Source of the DNA: Candidatus Cloacimonas sp.
Lineage (GTDB): Bacteria > Cloacimonadota > Cloacimonadia > Cloacimonadales > Cloacimonadaceae
NCBI GenBank assembly: GCA_035403355.1
Contig: DAONFA010000023.1
Location: forward strand, 1 to 10,279
DNA: 10,279 nucleotides
Direction of reading: 5' to 3'
Shown here piece after piece: positions 1 to 7,213 of the stretch. Both the position numbers and the translations under genes were made by a program. The notes under the pieces were generated by a model. That model was not told the DNA's origin. It made no database searches and worked only from the letters and a program-made list of their open reading frames with translations. The number at the start of each line of letters is the position of its first letter. Positions within the stretch are counted from its first letter, which is position 1.

Positions 1-304
1 TCAAGCACAAGAAGGGGTTGACCAGGAGGTCAACCATCCGATGTCGCCTTTAGGAGTTTTTTTATTCGGAAGAATGATATCCTCGTCGTTCAAGCACAAG
101 AAGGGGTTGGCCAGGAGGTCAACCATCCGATGTCGCCTTTAGGGGCTTTTTTATTCGGAAGAATGATATCCTCGTCGTTCAAGTACAAGAAGGGGTTGAC
201 CAGGAGGTCAACCATCCGATGTCGCCTTTAGGGGCTTTTTTATTCGGAAGAACAATGTCCTCGTCGTTCAAGCACAAGAAGGGGTTGACCAGGAGGTCAA
301 CCAT
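1..304 (-). other. Chain of overlapping 41-codon frames in the repeat array (possible micro-ORFs)
   Basis: On the minus strand each repeat holds an ATG inside its palindrome that opens a 41-codon frame closed by TGA in the next repeat: 304-179, 215-90 and 126-1, with a fourth starting at 37 and cut by the window edge. Neighbouring frames overlap by 37 nt in different phases, so the palindrome is read once as the start (MVDLLVN) and once as the tail (WLTSWST). The products begin MVDLLVNPFL and end PKGDIGWLTSWSTPSCA with one or two substitutions. In the unit 3 spacer, the three changes give two synonymous codons and one Ile-to-Val, which hints at coding; other changes (Val/Ala, Cys/Tyr, Ser/Pro, Ala/Thr) do not. 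Only a weak AAAGG lies about 9 nt before each ATG. Function unknown; the frames may be fortuitous. Confidence 0.25.
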
Positions 305-322
305 CCGATGTCGCCTTTAGGA
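1..322. repeat. 89-bp tandem repeat array, about 3.6 copies
   Basis: Units start at 1, 90, 179 and 268; the fourth breaks off at about 322, after the shared CCTTTAGG. The period is exactly 89 bp, not a multiple of 3. Copies differ at only a few positions: A/G at 110, C/T at 184, three changes around 253-258, and two in unit 1 near 55-57. Each unit contains GGTTGACC-AGGA-GGTCAACC, a perfect 8-bp inverted repeat with a 4-nt loop, at 16-35, 105-124, 194-213 and 283-302. In unit 2 the stem has A changed to G, which would still pair as G-U in plus-strand RNA. Most units carry T6-T7 about 22 nt after the stem. The array may continue beyond the window edge. It could be a REP/BIME-like element, a tandem small-RNA locus or a coding repeat; the sequence does not decide. 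Confidence 0.95.
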
Positions 323-420
323 ACTTTCAAACATAGAGTATAAGGCAAAGAGTTTGTTTTCCCATTTTCTTCAAGTGTATCACTTTTCGCTTGCCAACTC
401 GTACCATTTTTTATTGCCAT
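268..420 (-). CDS. Hypothetical 50-residue protein ending in the repeat-encoded tail
   Basis: An ATG at 420-418 opens a 50-codon frame closed by TGA at 270-268. The product starts MAIKNGTSWQAKSDTLEENG, continues with a TLCLKV segment, and ends PKGDIGWLTSWSTPSCA, the same tail and frame as the tandem-repeat frames that follow it. The first 33 codons are unique sequence and the last 17 lie in repeat unit 4, so the repeat acts as an in-frame 3' extension. An in-frame TGA sits three codons upstream of the ATG, and no good Shine-Dalgarno is visible, only TTTGG next to the ATG. No family is recognised. It has no signal peptide or membrane segment, and carries two Cys and three Trp. It could be a real small protein, the frameshifted end of an older gene (see 380-523), or chance. 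Confidence 0.3.
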   Translation of the reverse strand: MAIKNGTSWQAKSDTLEENGKTNSLPYTLCLKVPKGDIGWLTSWSTPSCA

Positions 421-523
421 CCAAATTCAATATGAAATTTATATTATTTACCAAGTAAGCATTGGTTAGTTCATATTCCTCTAAACGGTAAAATTTAGGG
501 TTGATCTTAAGTATTCTCCTATT
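380..523 (-). pseudogene. Coding-like frame without a normal start (possible gene remnant)
   Basis: The minus strand is open from just after a TAG at 526-524 down to a TGA at 382-380. From ATC at 505 it reads 41 residues of ordinary-looking composition (INPKFYRLEEYELTNAYLVN, then a segment ending NKKWYELASEK). There is no ATG, GTG or TTG at its head. A clear AGGAG (516-520) sits 10 nt before the ATC, as if a start codon had been lost. The frame overlaps the 268-420 frame in another phase, so a single frameshift near 390-415 would join the two. No family is recognised. A remnant is inferred; a chance frame in AT-rich DNA is equally possible. Confidence 0.2.
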
Positions 524-527
524 CTAT

Positions 528-617
528 TTACTTAGCATCAGGTATTTTCCACTTTAGTATAAACAGCATATCAGATTCAGACACCGCTTTTCGCCCTAAC
601 TTGAGAGCATAAATCAA
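528..617 (-). other. Short coding-like frame, 29 codons from TTG
   Basis: From TTG at 617 this minus-strand frame reads 29 residues, LIYALKLGRKAVSESDML then a FILKWKIPDAK end, and stops at TAA 530-528. The frame is open six more codons upstream, into the right arm of the 629-667 palindrome. There is no ATG start before residue 18 and no convincing Shine-Dalgarno. Its stop lies just upstream of the AGGAG preceding the next coding-like frame, so the two could be pieces of one decayed locus. The product is not recognised. Confidence is low because short open frames are common in AT-rich spacers. Confidence 0.15.
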
Positions 618-628
618 GTGTTTATCTA

Positions 629-667
629 ACCTTAATCAAGCGTTAATTGTTAACGCTTGATTAAGGT
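629..667. repeat. Perfect 18-bp inverted repeat with TTG loop
   Basis: Bases 629-646 pair without mismatch with 650-667, leaving a 3-nt loop TTG; the arm reads ACCTTAATCAAGCGTTAA. Related short pieces lie on both sides: AATCAAG at 613-618, and GATTAACG and GATTAATAG at 669-690. No T-run follows either arm, so a standard intrinsic terminator is unlikely. Candidates are a dimeric regulator's operator, a recombination or transposon-end site, or a stable RNA hairpin. Confidence 0.9.
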
Positions 668-824
668 CTGATTAACGATAGATTAATAGCTTCAGGAAAG
701 GAAGATAGGAGACAGCAAAAGTCCATTCTTTTGTATGGAAAGAAATGTAGTTGCTAAAAAGTAATGTATCTACATAAATAGCATATAGTTAAGTGTCTAT
801 TTTTACTTTGGAGGATAGAAGTGA

Positions 825-1103
825 ATGAAAAACTATGCTTCTCTTCTACAATCTGCCCGCAAAACGGCAACTATATATCTTACAATGAACCTATATTCTT
901 TTTTTACTTACGATTACTCAATTCAGAAGCCAGTTAGAGCTTGGTTGTTAGTGAGAAGTTTGGGGAATGTGGTTTTGGGAAAGGCAGGTGAAAATTGCAG
1001 ACCAAAACCTTCAGCCATATTCATTAACCCGGTAAAACCTTTCCCATCAGGGTTCTATTCGGTAATCGTGAATGCTCATCGGGAACTGGCTTGCACAAAA
1101 TAA
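825..1103 (+). CDS. Weak hypothetical ORF, 92 residues
   Basis: This is the only plus-strand frame of any size outside the large genes. A strong GGAGG (810-814) precedes it, but the ATG at 825 is 10 nt away. A GTG at 821, six nt from the GGAGG and in another frame, opens a rival 38-codon ORF ending at 937 (VNEKLCFSSTICPQNGNYIS...). The 92-residue product has no recognised domain and no clean signal peptide or membrane helix. Its last 28 bases overlap convergently the 3' end of the peptidase-like gene. Either start, or neither, could be used. The good ribosome-binding sequence is the best argument for some translated product here. Confidence 0.25.
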   Translation: MKNYASLLQSARKTATIYLTMNLYSFFTYDYSIQKPVRAWLLVRSLGNVVLGKAGENCRPKPSAIFINPVKPFPSGFYSVIVNAHRELACTK

Positions 1104-4100
1104 AAACCTCTACTTCCAGCCGGATCTGTAAACTGCAGTTGAGAAGTAGTCCCCAGCAAGGTAAAATTGCCATCAGGTCTATCACTGCGATATATTTGAT
1201 AGCTAACTGCGTTAGGAACGGCTTCCCATTGCAAAATGATGTTGTTATTTTCCCTAACGATAATTACTACAGGAGATTGCAAAGAAGGATAGCAACCGCT
1301 GCCTGTTAAAGGAAGATAGTAATTATGGCAGTTAACTGCATTGCTGATAATATTCAGATTGCCGTTATAAGAGGTCTCCGAGGCAGGAATAAAAGTTAAA
1401 TTATAAATAACAGAACCCCCCGCTTCAATAGTAAAGTGCAAATCAGAAGAATCTCTATCGGTATTTTCTTTATCCGAAAATATTTTTGCTGGTTCGCTTA
1501 AAGCCAGAGAATAGCCCTCGGGAACAGAAAAATAACCTGTCAGCAAGTAATTGCCGGTATTATGAATAGTAAACTGTTGAGTTGTGGAACTGCCAATTAG
1601 ATTATTGCCAAAATCCAGTTGGGCAGGAATAACGGTTAGGAGGGGATTTTGTATTTGCGTGGCAAAAACTAATTTTAGATCGGGTCTGCAGTTGGAAGTG
1701 GTTCCGCCGGTAAAAACATTGGTCTCATCATAATTATAATTTTTCACATATCGGTAATTGTTATCACTGAGAGTAAACATCACTGTTCCGGAAGCATAAT
1801 AATCACTTGCAATTCCATAAGCGGTATCCACTACAATATTATCTATACCATTCCAAAGAAAAGGAGAAGAAAGAGGAAACATATTCCAGCCGCTTACTTC
1901 AGGTAAATATGCTGGATTGGTATAAACTACAACCATCCCGTCCGGGGACTGCCAGGAAGAAACATCAGGAGCAGTAGTATGTTTCATCCGAATTAAGTAA
2001 TTGGGTAGAGCATAAATCGGTAGTTCATCTATATCAAAGCCCAGCTGGGAAATTTCTATAGGACCGTATATACCTGCCGCATTCAATTCCGCAGCAGTAT
2101 ATATGGACTGACCATGGATACTAATCGCATAGTTATTTATAGGACTGGCAGTAGTATTTCCTGTAACACCCATTCCACACCCTAAAATTGCCTGACGGGG
2201 AAAAGCACCATCTGGAGTTGCTTGCACCGTTATGGAAGGAATTGATTCATTTCCTCCATAAACTGAAGTTACATAATATGAAAAGGTTTCGCCATTATCT
2301 ACATCAACATCATAATATATAAGAGGGTTAACCACATTGGCAAGAAAAACATTATTTTTATATAGATTAAAACTGCTAAAATTCCCGATTGGAGGTGCCT
2401 GCCAGGTTATAGTTACTAATCTATTTGCCGGAGTAGCTCTTAATGTTAAGGGCGGGAAAATATGGTTATCTGCCCCGAATATCTCTAATTTTAGGTTCGG
2501 TAATTTATTTGTTTGGGTAAGAGATAGAGGTATTCCTAAGACACTACTTTTTTGTCGGGTTCTGGTTATGGTAGTAGTAGTATATGTCCAATAAAGAGCT
2601 TCATCTATTGCAGGTTGATATCCTTTTAAGCAAAGAATGGAAAGATTATCTATTCCGTTATAAACAAATCCCGGAGAAAGATTTACTCCCATCCACCCTG
2701 AAATTGCATCATTAGTAAAAGAACCGCTATAAACCAAAGTGTATTCGTTCAAATCATAGCTTCCTGTGCTCAAAGAACTGCTTGATGTATGCTTCATAAA
2801 TATCCTAACATTTTCAATGGGACTTACATTATCCCCTTGAGCTTTATAATAGGCAATGGATTTGATTAAACCAAACATCCCGATTTCGCTTGCCAGATAG
2901 ATTGCTTCGCTGGCAGAATAATAATAATTCATATAAAAAGGAAAGGGATTGATTCCTGTTTCGGTGCCTATATTAACAGAAATTGCAGCTCCTACATCCA
3001 GAGTTATGATCCCGGAAAAATTATAGTTTCCAGCTGTAGCGGTAAAAGGTAAATTCAATCTTGTTCCTACAGGTGTGGAAGCATCTACATTAAAAGTAAA
3101 GATAAGCTCTGAACTGCCATTTGCCGGAATAGATGCAAAAGATGTCATTCCCGTAATAAAAGTTACTCCCGGATTGGTAGTATTTATATTTGCCGAACCT
3201 GAATCACAGGCAATTTCTCCCCTATTGAGAAACTGAACTGATAAATTAACTGTTTCTCCAGGATCCAATATGCTGTCGTTATTTCCGCTTACATCCTCAA
3301 TCACATAAGTGCCAATAGCGAAAACAGGTGTATAAACACTCAAATTAAAGGAATAGTTCCAATTTTGTTCACTACTGCTTAAAGATAGGGTAAAATCTAT
3401 TAGATGGGCTCCGGGACACGAAGGAGAGATACTTATATTAAAATAGGTTTGAGGTAAGCCCTCAGAAACTCCGGCAATATCTCCATAATTGGAAGTTGCT
3501 GCATTCAGGGTTACATAAGGATCGGAACAGCTAAGCACTCCTATTACATCTTCAGCAGGAGAAAGTCCGTCGTTGCTAAGCGAAATTAGTAAATCAGCTG
3601 TTTCACCAGGTTCCAGATGACTATTGGCGTTATTATCTAAAACTAAGGTTTGGTCTATATTCAGATGAGGTAATTCGGAAATTATTCCGGAAGTAGTGAT
3701 AAACAAAGCTTTCCCGTCGCATAAAGGACTTGCGGCAGGAGGATAAGAATTATTAAAAGTATATTCCAAGCCGTCGGTGCCAAAATGATCTTTAATACCA
3801 ATAGTGCAGTAATTGCCATGAGGAAAAACATCACCGCTACCCGCATCTATATTATTAAAGATATTGTATTGCAGCTTAATTTGTCCGTCATTGGTTAAAG
3901 TATGATAGTAAACCGGATCATACAAAATTGCCTGAAAGGTCTCGGGAGTTGAAGTATCATATCCAGAGATGAGATTATACCATTCTACTACGAAATAGTG
4001 TTCAAGGGAATTGTAATAAGTATAAACACCGCTATTTATTCCTATCTGCAGATCGTCCCAAAAAACAGCAATCATAGCATTAGGACCTCCGGCACCTGGC

Positions 4101-7051
4101 AATCGCCAATTTCGCCAGTCCGCATTCAAAGTTTGCCCAAAAGCAAGAAAACCGTTAGAACAAATTGATACCTGGGTATATTGCCTGCCGTAAAAAGTGA
4201 AGGGAAAAGGTAAATCCACGGTTTGAATGGAAACGGCATTTGTCGCATCACCTTCATCGGATAAATATCCCGGATCAAATAAGGATAATTTCGTGCCGTA
4301 ACCTCCTTCCTCCAAAGCAATAGGTATCCATTGATAATGCGGACACAAATTATATGCCAGATCCGATTCATCATAGATAAAATAACCGTAAACATCCTGT
4401 CCCAAAGGATCATTAACTGCATTTGTACCAATTGTAATGCTTAGATGAATCGTTTGCATAAAACCATCACTATTAGATAAAGTAAGAATTAGAGGAATAA
4501 CCATTCCCACAACGCTGCTGTTACGGGCAAAAACATAAAAACTGTTATCATTACAGGTTGAGGTTGCATTAGGATTTATCGTGCCAAAATAACCTGTTGA
4601 ATCCTGAATAACGAAATATCCGCTAAGGGAACTCAACTTGCCGGATACACCATTAAGCACGGTAAGTCCAGTGTTCTTTAAAGAAAATAGCATAGGGCAC
4701 GAAACTCCCGGCCTAATTACTCGTTCGGGTAATCCGATAAAGTTGTAAGCTACAATTTTCAAATTCCCGCCTCTAACAGTTACCGGAACATTAACAATCC
4801 AAGTGAAGCCGGAACTTTCTGCTGTTAAAACCAAAGTAATGATATGTCCATCAGGACAAGCAGGAGAAACGGAAAAAACAATCGGATTTAAGTTTTCACT
4901 ACAACCGTTGGCACTGATATCGCCAAATTCCAGGCGGTCATATTCCAGCAAAGTAACATAAGAATCAGCAGCGCTAACTCTGCCGGTGACAAAAAGGGTG
5001 GAACTACCGGTATTCTTTAAAGATATGAACAGGTTAATTTCTTCCCCCGGATTTACTGTTTCATCTCCATTACCGGATAATGCATCATCAATCTGAATGC
5101 TTTCCAAAACTATTCCACCATTTGTATTAACGGTGATTGGGCAGGTATAGGTAATAAAATCATCCTTACAAACCGTTAAAACTAAGTCCTCAGATAGCTC
5201 CGTAGGCAAAGCAATGGTTACATAGCCGGTTGAATCTGTGATATCTGTTAACTGTAAACCCGATGCAGCAGTTAAAGATACATAAGCGCCTTCTACAGCA
5301 AAACCGGTATTTTGATTAACGCCAATTCTGATATTGGCAGAGCCCGCTGGAATTGAGCTTTGAGTATTCACCACAAAACTATCAGGGATGCCTACATAAA
5401 CTATAGCGGTTGGATCACCCATCAGGTTGCAGTAGGCAGCAAAATTTTGTGCCTGGACAGGATGGCTAATTCCATAAATCAAATTTAAATAGAGCTTGGC
5501 ATAGAGCAGAGCAGAAGCCATATCTCTCATCCCCAGGCAATAAATACCATAAAATATACCTAAATCCAAACAGTTATTCATAGGAGTATGAGTATATTGA
5601 GTTGCCATTCCAATAGAGGTTACGGCGCCTCCTAAAGAAGCAGCTGTGCCGTAACGAATAACTCGTTCCGTGGTAGATGTTGTATTATTGAAATTCCCTG
5701 TGTTACAAGTGATGAAAACACTATGAAACAGTTTATGGGAATTATACATTGAAGAGATTGTATTAGGCCATCCGCTCATACCAGCAATACCCCGGTAATT
5801 ATAAAATGTTACACCTTGATTGATGGCAGAATTGATATAGGTGCTACTGGGATTGAAACCATACAGTTCCGTGTAACTATATTCCGGATTAACCTCTGCG
5901 GAAATATTTTGAACATAGCGATTTGTATAGATTGTTGATATACCTGACTCTGCAGAATCGCTCACTAAAAGCATTCTGTTAAGCCAATCCATAGAATGCT
6001 GTTCAATATTCTTCTCCAGCGAGATAATTTTAGCCAGAATAACATCCAAATCCGCAGTGGAGGAAACAGAGATTCTACCAATCATTGCATCCCCGAGATC
6101 ATCATTTCCGGCAAGCCAGGTGTATTGATAATCAATATAATTACTAATAGAAGGAATAGCAATAGCCCCATCGGTATCTCCAATTAAAACAATGTAGTCC
6201 GGACGCGTTGCAGGATTATCATAAGCAGTTTGGATGTAATTTTTAATATTGGTGTTAGAAGAGCCGGTAACACCGGTGCTAACGGCATTTACAATAAAAC
6301 CCCTCTGTTTTTTCCAGCTAATATATTCATTTATCTTGGCAGTGTAGATAGCATCGGAATAATTACCGTAAATAACTAACATAACGGGATTCCTATAGTT
6401 ACTTTCTCTGGTGGGCAGCAAAGAATCATAGTTTAAAATCAGCCCCCGGTAAATACTGTCAAAACTGCGAGAGATAAAAGGGCTTGGATTTAGTTCATTT
6501 ATTGAACCGGTGTCCGTAAAAGTTAGTTTGATATTCAGGGTTTCGCTGATCAGCAATTGCTTATGCTTACGATTATACTGAAAGGGATATACATTGATGG
6601 TTACCACTCTGAAATCACGCAGAATTTGTGGCTCGGAAGCCGCTATATTATTAGCAGGATACAATTCTTCCAAGAACCTGCCCTGTTGCTGTTCTCTGAT
6701 AAGCTGTGTTTCAAAAGCTGCCGTAAAACCGTTTATGGTAGATTGCATAGAAGAGACAACTTGCAGATTTACCCCTCCCCGATCAGGAATAGCTACCATT
6801 GTGGAAAAAACAGGCATCGTTTCTTCTTCATCTATAAAGAGACAGGGACTATCCTTCACTTTTACCTGTTGCCTGTTATTGGCACTCTCCTGAATATTCC
6901 ATTCCGGTAAAGTAAAACTAATATCTATTTCCGCAGGTGTGGAATGATTTAATTGAAAGGCAGTAGCATTTGTATTCGGAACAGCAGACAGTTCTGCAGG
7001 TAACAATAGAATTGTTATCATTATTAAATAGAGATAGCGGTATGGTCTCAT
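1076..7051 (-). CDS. Secreted gingipain-like (peptidase family C25) multidomain protein
   Basis: A 1991-residue exported protein. Residues 1-23 form a signal peptide (hydrophobic LYLIMITILLLP, likely cleavage after LSA). About 35-200 resembles a C25 propeptide. About 222-552 is the C25 catalytic fold: YIVLIGD (286-292), DDLGDAMIGRISV (317-329), NYRG (418-421), TCNTGNF (448-454) with the expected Cys nucleophile at 449, and GDPTAIVY at the end. The usual Gly-His-Gly after NY.G is GIAG, so the standard catalytic His is missing. Four Ig-like modules follow (about 650-760, 765-875, 1130-1240, 1245-1355), most with a PGE..NL..SL.N.G core; a nidogen-like beta domain (about 886-1122, FPFTFYG...SNG...FWDD) sits between the second and third. 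Then come a duplicated ~170-residue module (1355-1525 and 1623-1797), an FnIII domain between the copies (about 1534-1612), an ASH/choice-of-anchor-D-like domain (1804-1918) and a final FnIII-like domain (1921-1991). No type IX sorting tail is seen. It is probably cell-surface or secreted; substrate unknown. Confidence 0.9.
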   Translation of the reverse strand: MRPYRYLYLIMITILLLPAELSAVPNTNATAFQLNHSTPAEIDISFTLPEWNIQESANNRQQVKVKDSPCLFIDEEETMPVFSTMVAIPDRGGVNLQVVSSMQSTINGFTAAFETQLIREQQQGRFLEELYPANNIAASEPQILRDFRVVTINVYPFQYNRKHKQLLISETLNIKLTFTDTGSINELNPSPFISRSFDSIYRGLILNYDSLLPTRESNYRNPVMLVIYGNYSDAIYTAKINEYISWKKQRGFIVNAVSTGVTGSSNTNIKNYIQTAYDNPATRPDYIVLIGDTDGAIAIPSISNYIDYQYTWLAGNDDLGDAMIGRISVSSTADLDVILAKIISLEKNIEQHSMDWLNRMLLVSDSAESGISTIYTNRYVQNISAEVNPEYSYTELYGFNPSSTYINSAINQGVTFYNYRGIAGMSGWPNTISSMYNSHKLFHSVFITCNTGNFNNTTSTTERVIRYGTAASLGGAVTSIGMATQYTHTPMNNCLDLGIFYGIYCLGMRDMASALLYAKLYLNLIYGISHPVQAQNFAAYCNLMGDPTAIVYVGIPDSFVVNTQSSIPAGSANIRIGVNQNTGFAVEGAYVSLTAASGLQLTDITDSTGYVTIALPTELSEDLVLTVCKDDFITYTCPITVNTNGGIVLESIQIDDALSGNGDETVNPGEEINLFISLKNTGSSTLFVTGRVSAADSYVTLLEYDRLEFGDISANGCSENLNPIVFSVSPACPDGHIITLVLTAESSGFTWIVNVPVTVRGGNLKIVAYNFIGLPERVIRPGVSCPMLFSLKNTGLTVLNGVSGKLSSLSGYFVIQDSTGYFGTINPNATSTCNDNSFYVFARNSSVVGMVIPLILTLSNSDGFMQTIHLSITIGTNAVNDPLGQDVYGYFIYDESDLAYNLCPHYQWIPIALEEGGYGTKLSLFDPGYLSDEGDATNAVSIQTVDLPFPFTFYGRQYTQVSICSNGFLAFGQTLNADWRNWRLPGAGGPNAMIAVFWDDLQIGINSGVYTYYNSLEHYFVVEWYNLISGYDTSTPETFQAILYDPVYYHTLTNDGQIKLQYNIFNNIDAGSGDVFPHGNYCTIGIKDHFGTDGLEYTFNNSYPPAASPLCDGKALFITTSGIISELPHLNIDQTLVLDNNANSHLEPGETADLLISLSNDGLSPAEDVIGVLSCSDPYVTLNAATSNYGDIAGVSEGLPQTYFNISISPSCPGAHLIDFTLSLSSSEQNWNYSFNLSVYTPVFAIGTYVIEDVSGNNDSILDPGETVNLSVQFLNRGEIACDSGSANINTTNPGVTFITGMTSFASIPANGSSELIFTFNVDASTPVGTRLNLPFTATAGNYNFSGIITLDVGAAISVNIGTETGINPFPFYMNYYYSASEAIYLASEIGMFGLIKSIAYYKAQGDNVSPIENVRIFMKHTSSSSLSTGSYDLNEYTLVYSGSFTNDAISGWMGVNLSPGFVYNGIDNLSILCLKGYQPAIDEALYWTYTTTTITRTRQKSSVLGIPLSLTQTNKLPNLKLEIFGADNHIFPPLTLRATPANRLVTITWQAPPIGNFSSFNLYKNNVFLANVVNPLIYYDVDVDNGETFSYYVTSVYGGNESIPSITVQATPDGAFPRQAILGCGMGVTGNTTASPINNYAISIHGQSIYTAAELNAAGIYGPIEISQLGFDIDELPIYALPNYLIRMKHTTAPDVSSWQSPDGMVVVYTNPAYLPEVSGWNMFPLSSPFLWNGIDNIVVDTAYGIASDYYASGTVMFTLSDNNYRYVKNYNYDETNVFTGGTTSNCRPDLKLVFATQIQNPLLTVIPAQLDFGNNLIGSSTTQQFTIHNTGNYLLTGYFSVPEGYSLALSEPAKIFSDKENTDRDSSDLHFTIEAGGSVIYNLTFIPASETSYNGNLNIISNAVNCHNYYLPLTGSGCYPSLQSPVVIIVRENNNIILQWEAVPNAVSYQIYRSDRPDGNFTLLGTTSQLQFTDPAGSRGFYFVQASSR

Positions 7052-7054
7052 TAA

Positions 7055-7062
7055 CCACCTCT
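7055..7062 (-). promoter_or_regulatory. Ribosome binding site of the C25-family gene
   Basis: The minus strand reads AGAGGTGG a few bases before the ATG at 7051. This purine-rich Shine-Dalgarno supports the chosen start, which also gives a good signal peptide. Confidence 0.7.
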
Positions 7063-7110
7063 TTTTTATATACTTTTTTTATACCAAATACCAAAGGCAA
7101 CATATAGCTA

Positions 7111-7140
7111 ATAGTATTTATTCTATATAACTTATCTCAA
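7111..7140 (-). promoter_or_regulatory. Candidate promoter of the C25-family gene
   Basis: On the minus strand TTGAGA (7135-7140) and TACTAT (7111-7116) are separated by 18 nt, matching the sigma-70 consensus at 5 of 6 and 4 of 6 positions. A start near 7104 would give a leader of about 50 nt. The region is very AT-rich, so chance matches are likely, and promoter consensus for this lineage is not certain. Confidence 0.35.
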
Positions 7141-7213
7141 TCTCAGAAGGTAAAAACCATTGTCATTCAGAACCGGCAGTAAGCATTTCTTGAATATGAA
7201 AGCTGTTGTCCCT

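Noticed and set aside
1..322. Evenly spaced palindromic repeats as a CRISPR array
   Set aside because: The whole 89-bp unit is conserved, including the stretch that would be a spacer, so there are no unique spacers, and no cas gene is nearby.
1022..1056. Terminator for the C25-family gene (AACCC...GGGTT at 1027-1055)
   Set aside because: The arms are 5 bp and far apart with no T-run on the minus strand, so a terminator is not supported.
1091..1309. 72-codon plus-strand frame opposite the 3' end of the C25-family gene
   Set aside because: It lies within a well-supported gene on the other strand and has no protein-like features.
2337..2594. 85-codon plus-strand frame inside the C25-family gene
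   Set aside because: It is an antisense shadow of the duplicated-module region, with no domain and no ribosome binding site.
4126..4431. 101-codon minus-strand frame inside the C25-family gene
   Set aside because: It is an alternative frame of the same strand across the nidogen-like domain, whose main frame is clearly coding.
6557..6910. 117- and 99-codon plus-strand frames opposite the propeptide region
   Set aside because: Both are antisense to the signal-peptide/propeptide part of the C25-family gene and show no family signature.
6918..7103. 61-codon minus-strand frame overlapping the start of the C25-family gene
   Set aside because: It is out of frame with the signal peptide and has no ribosome binding site at its own start.
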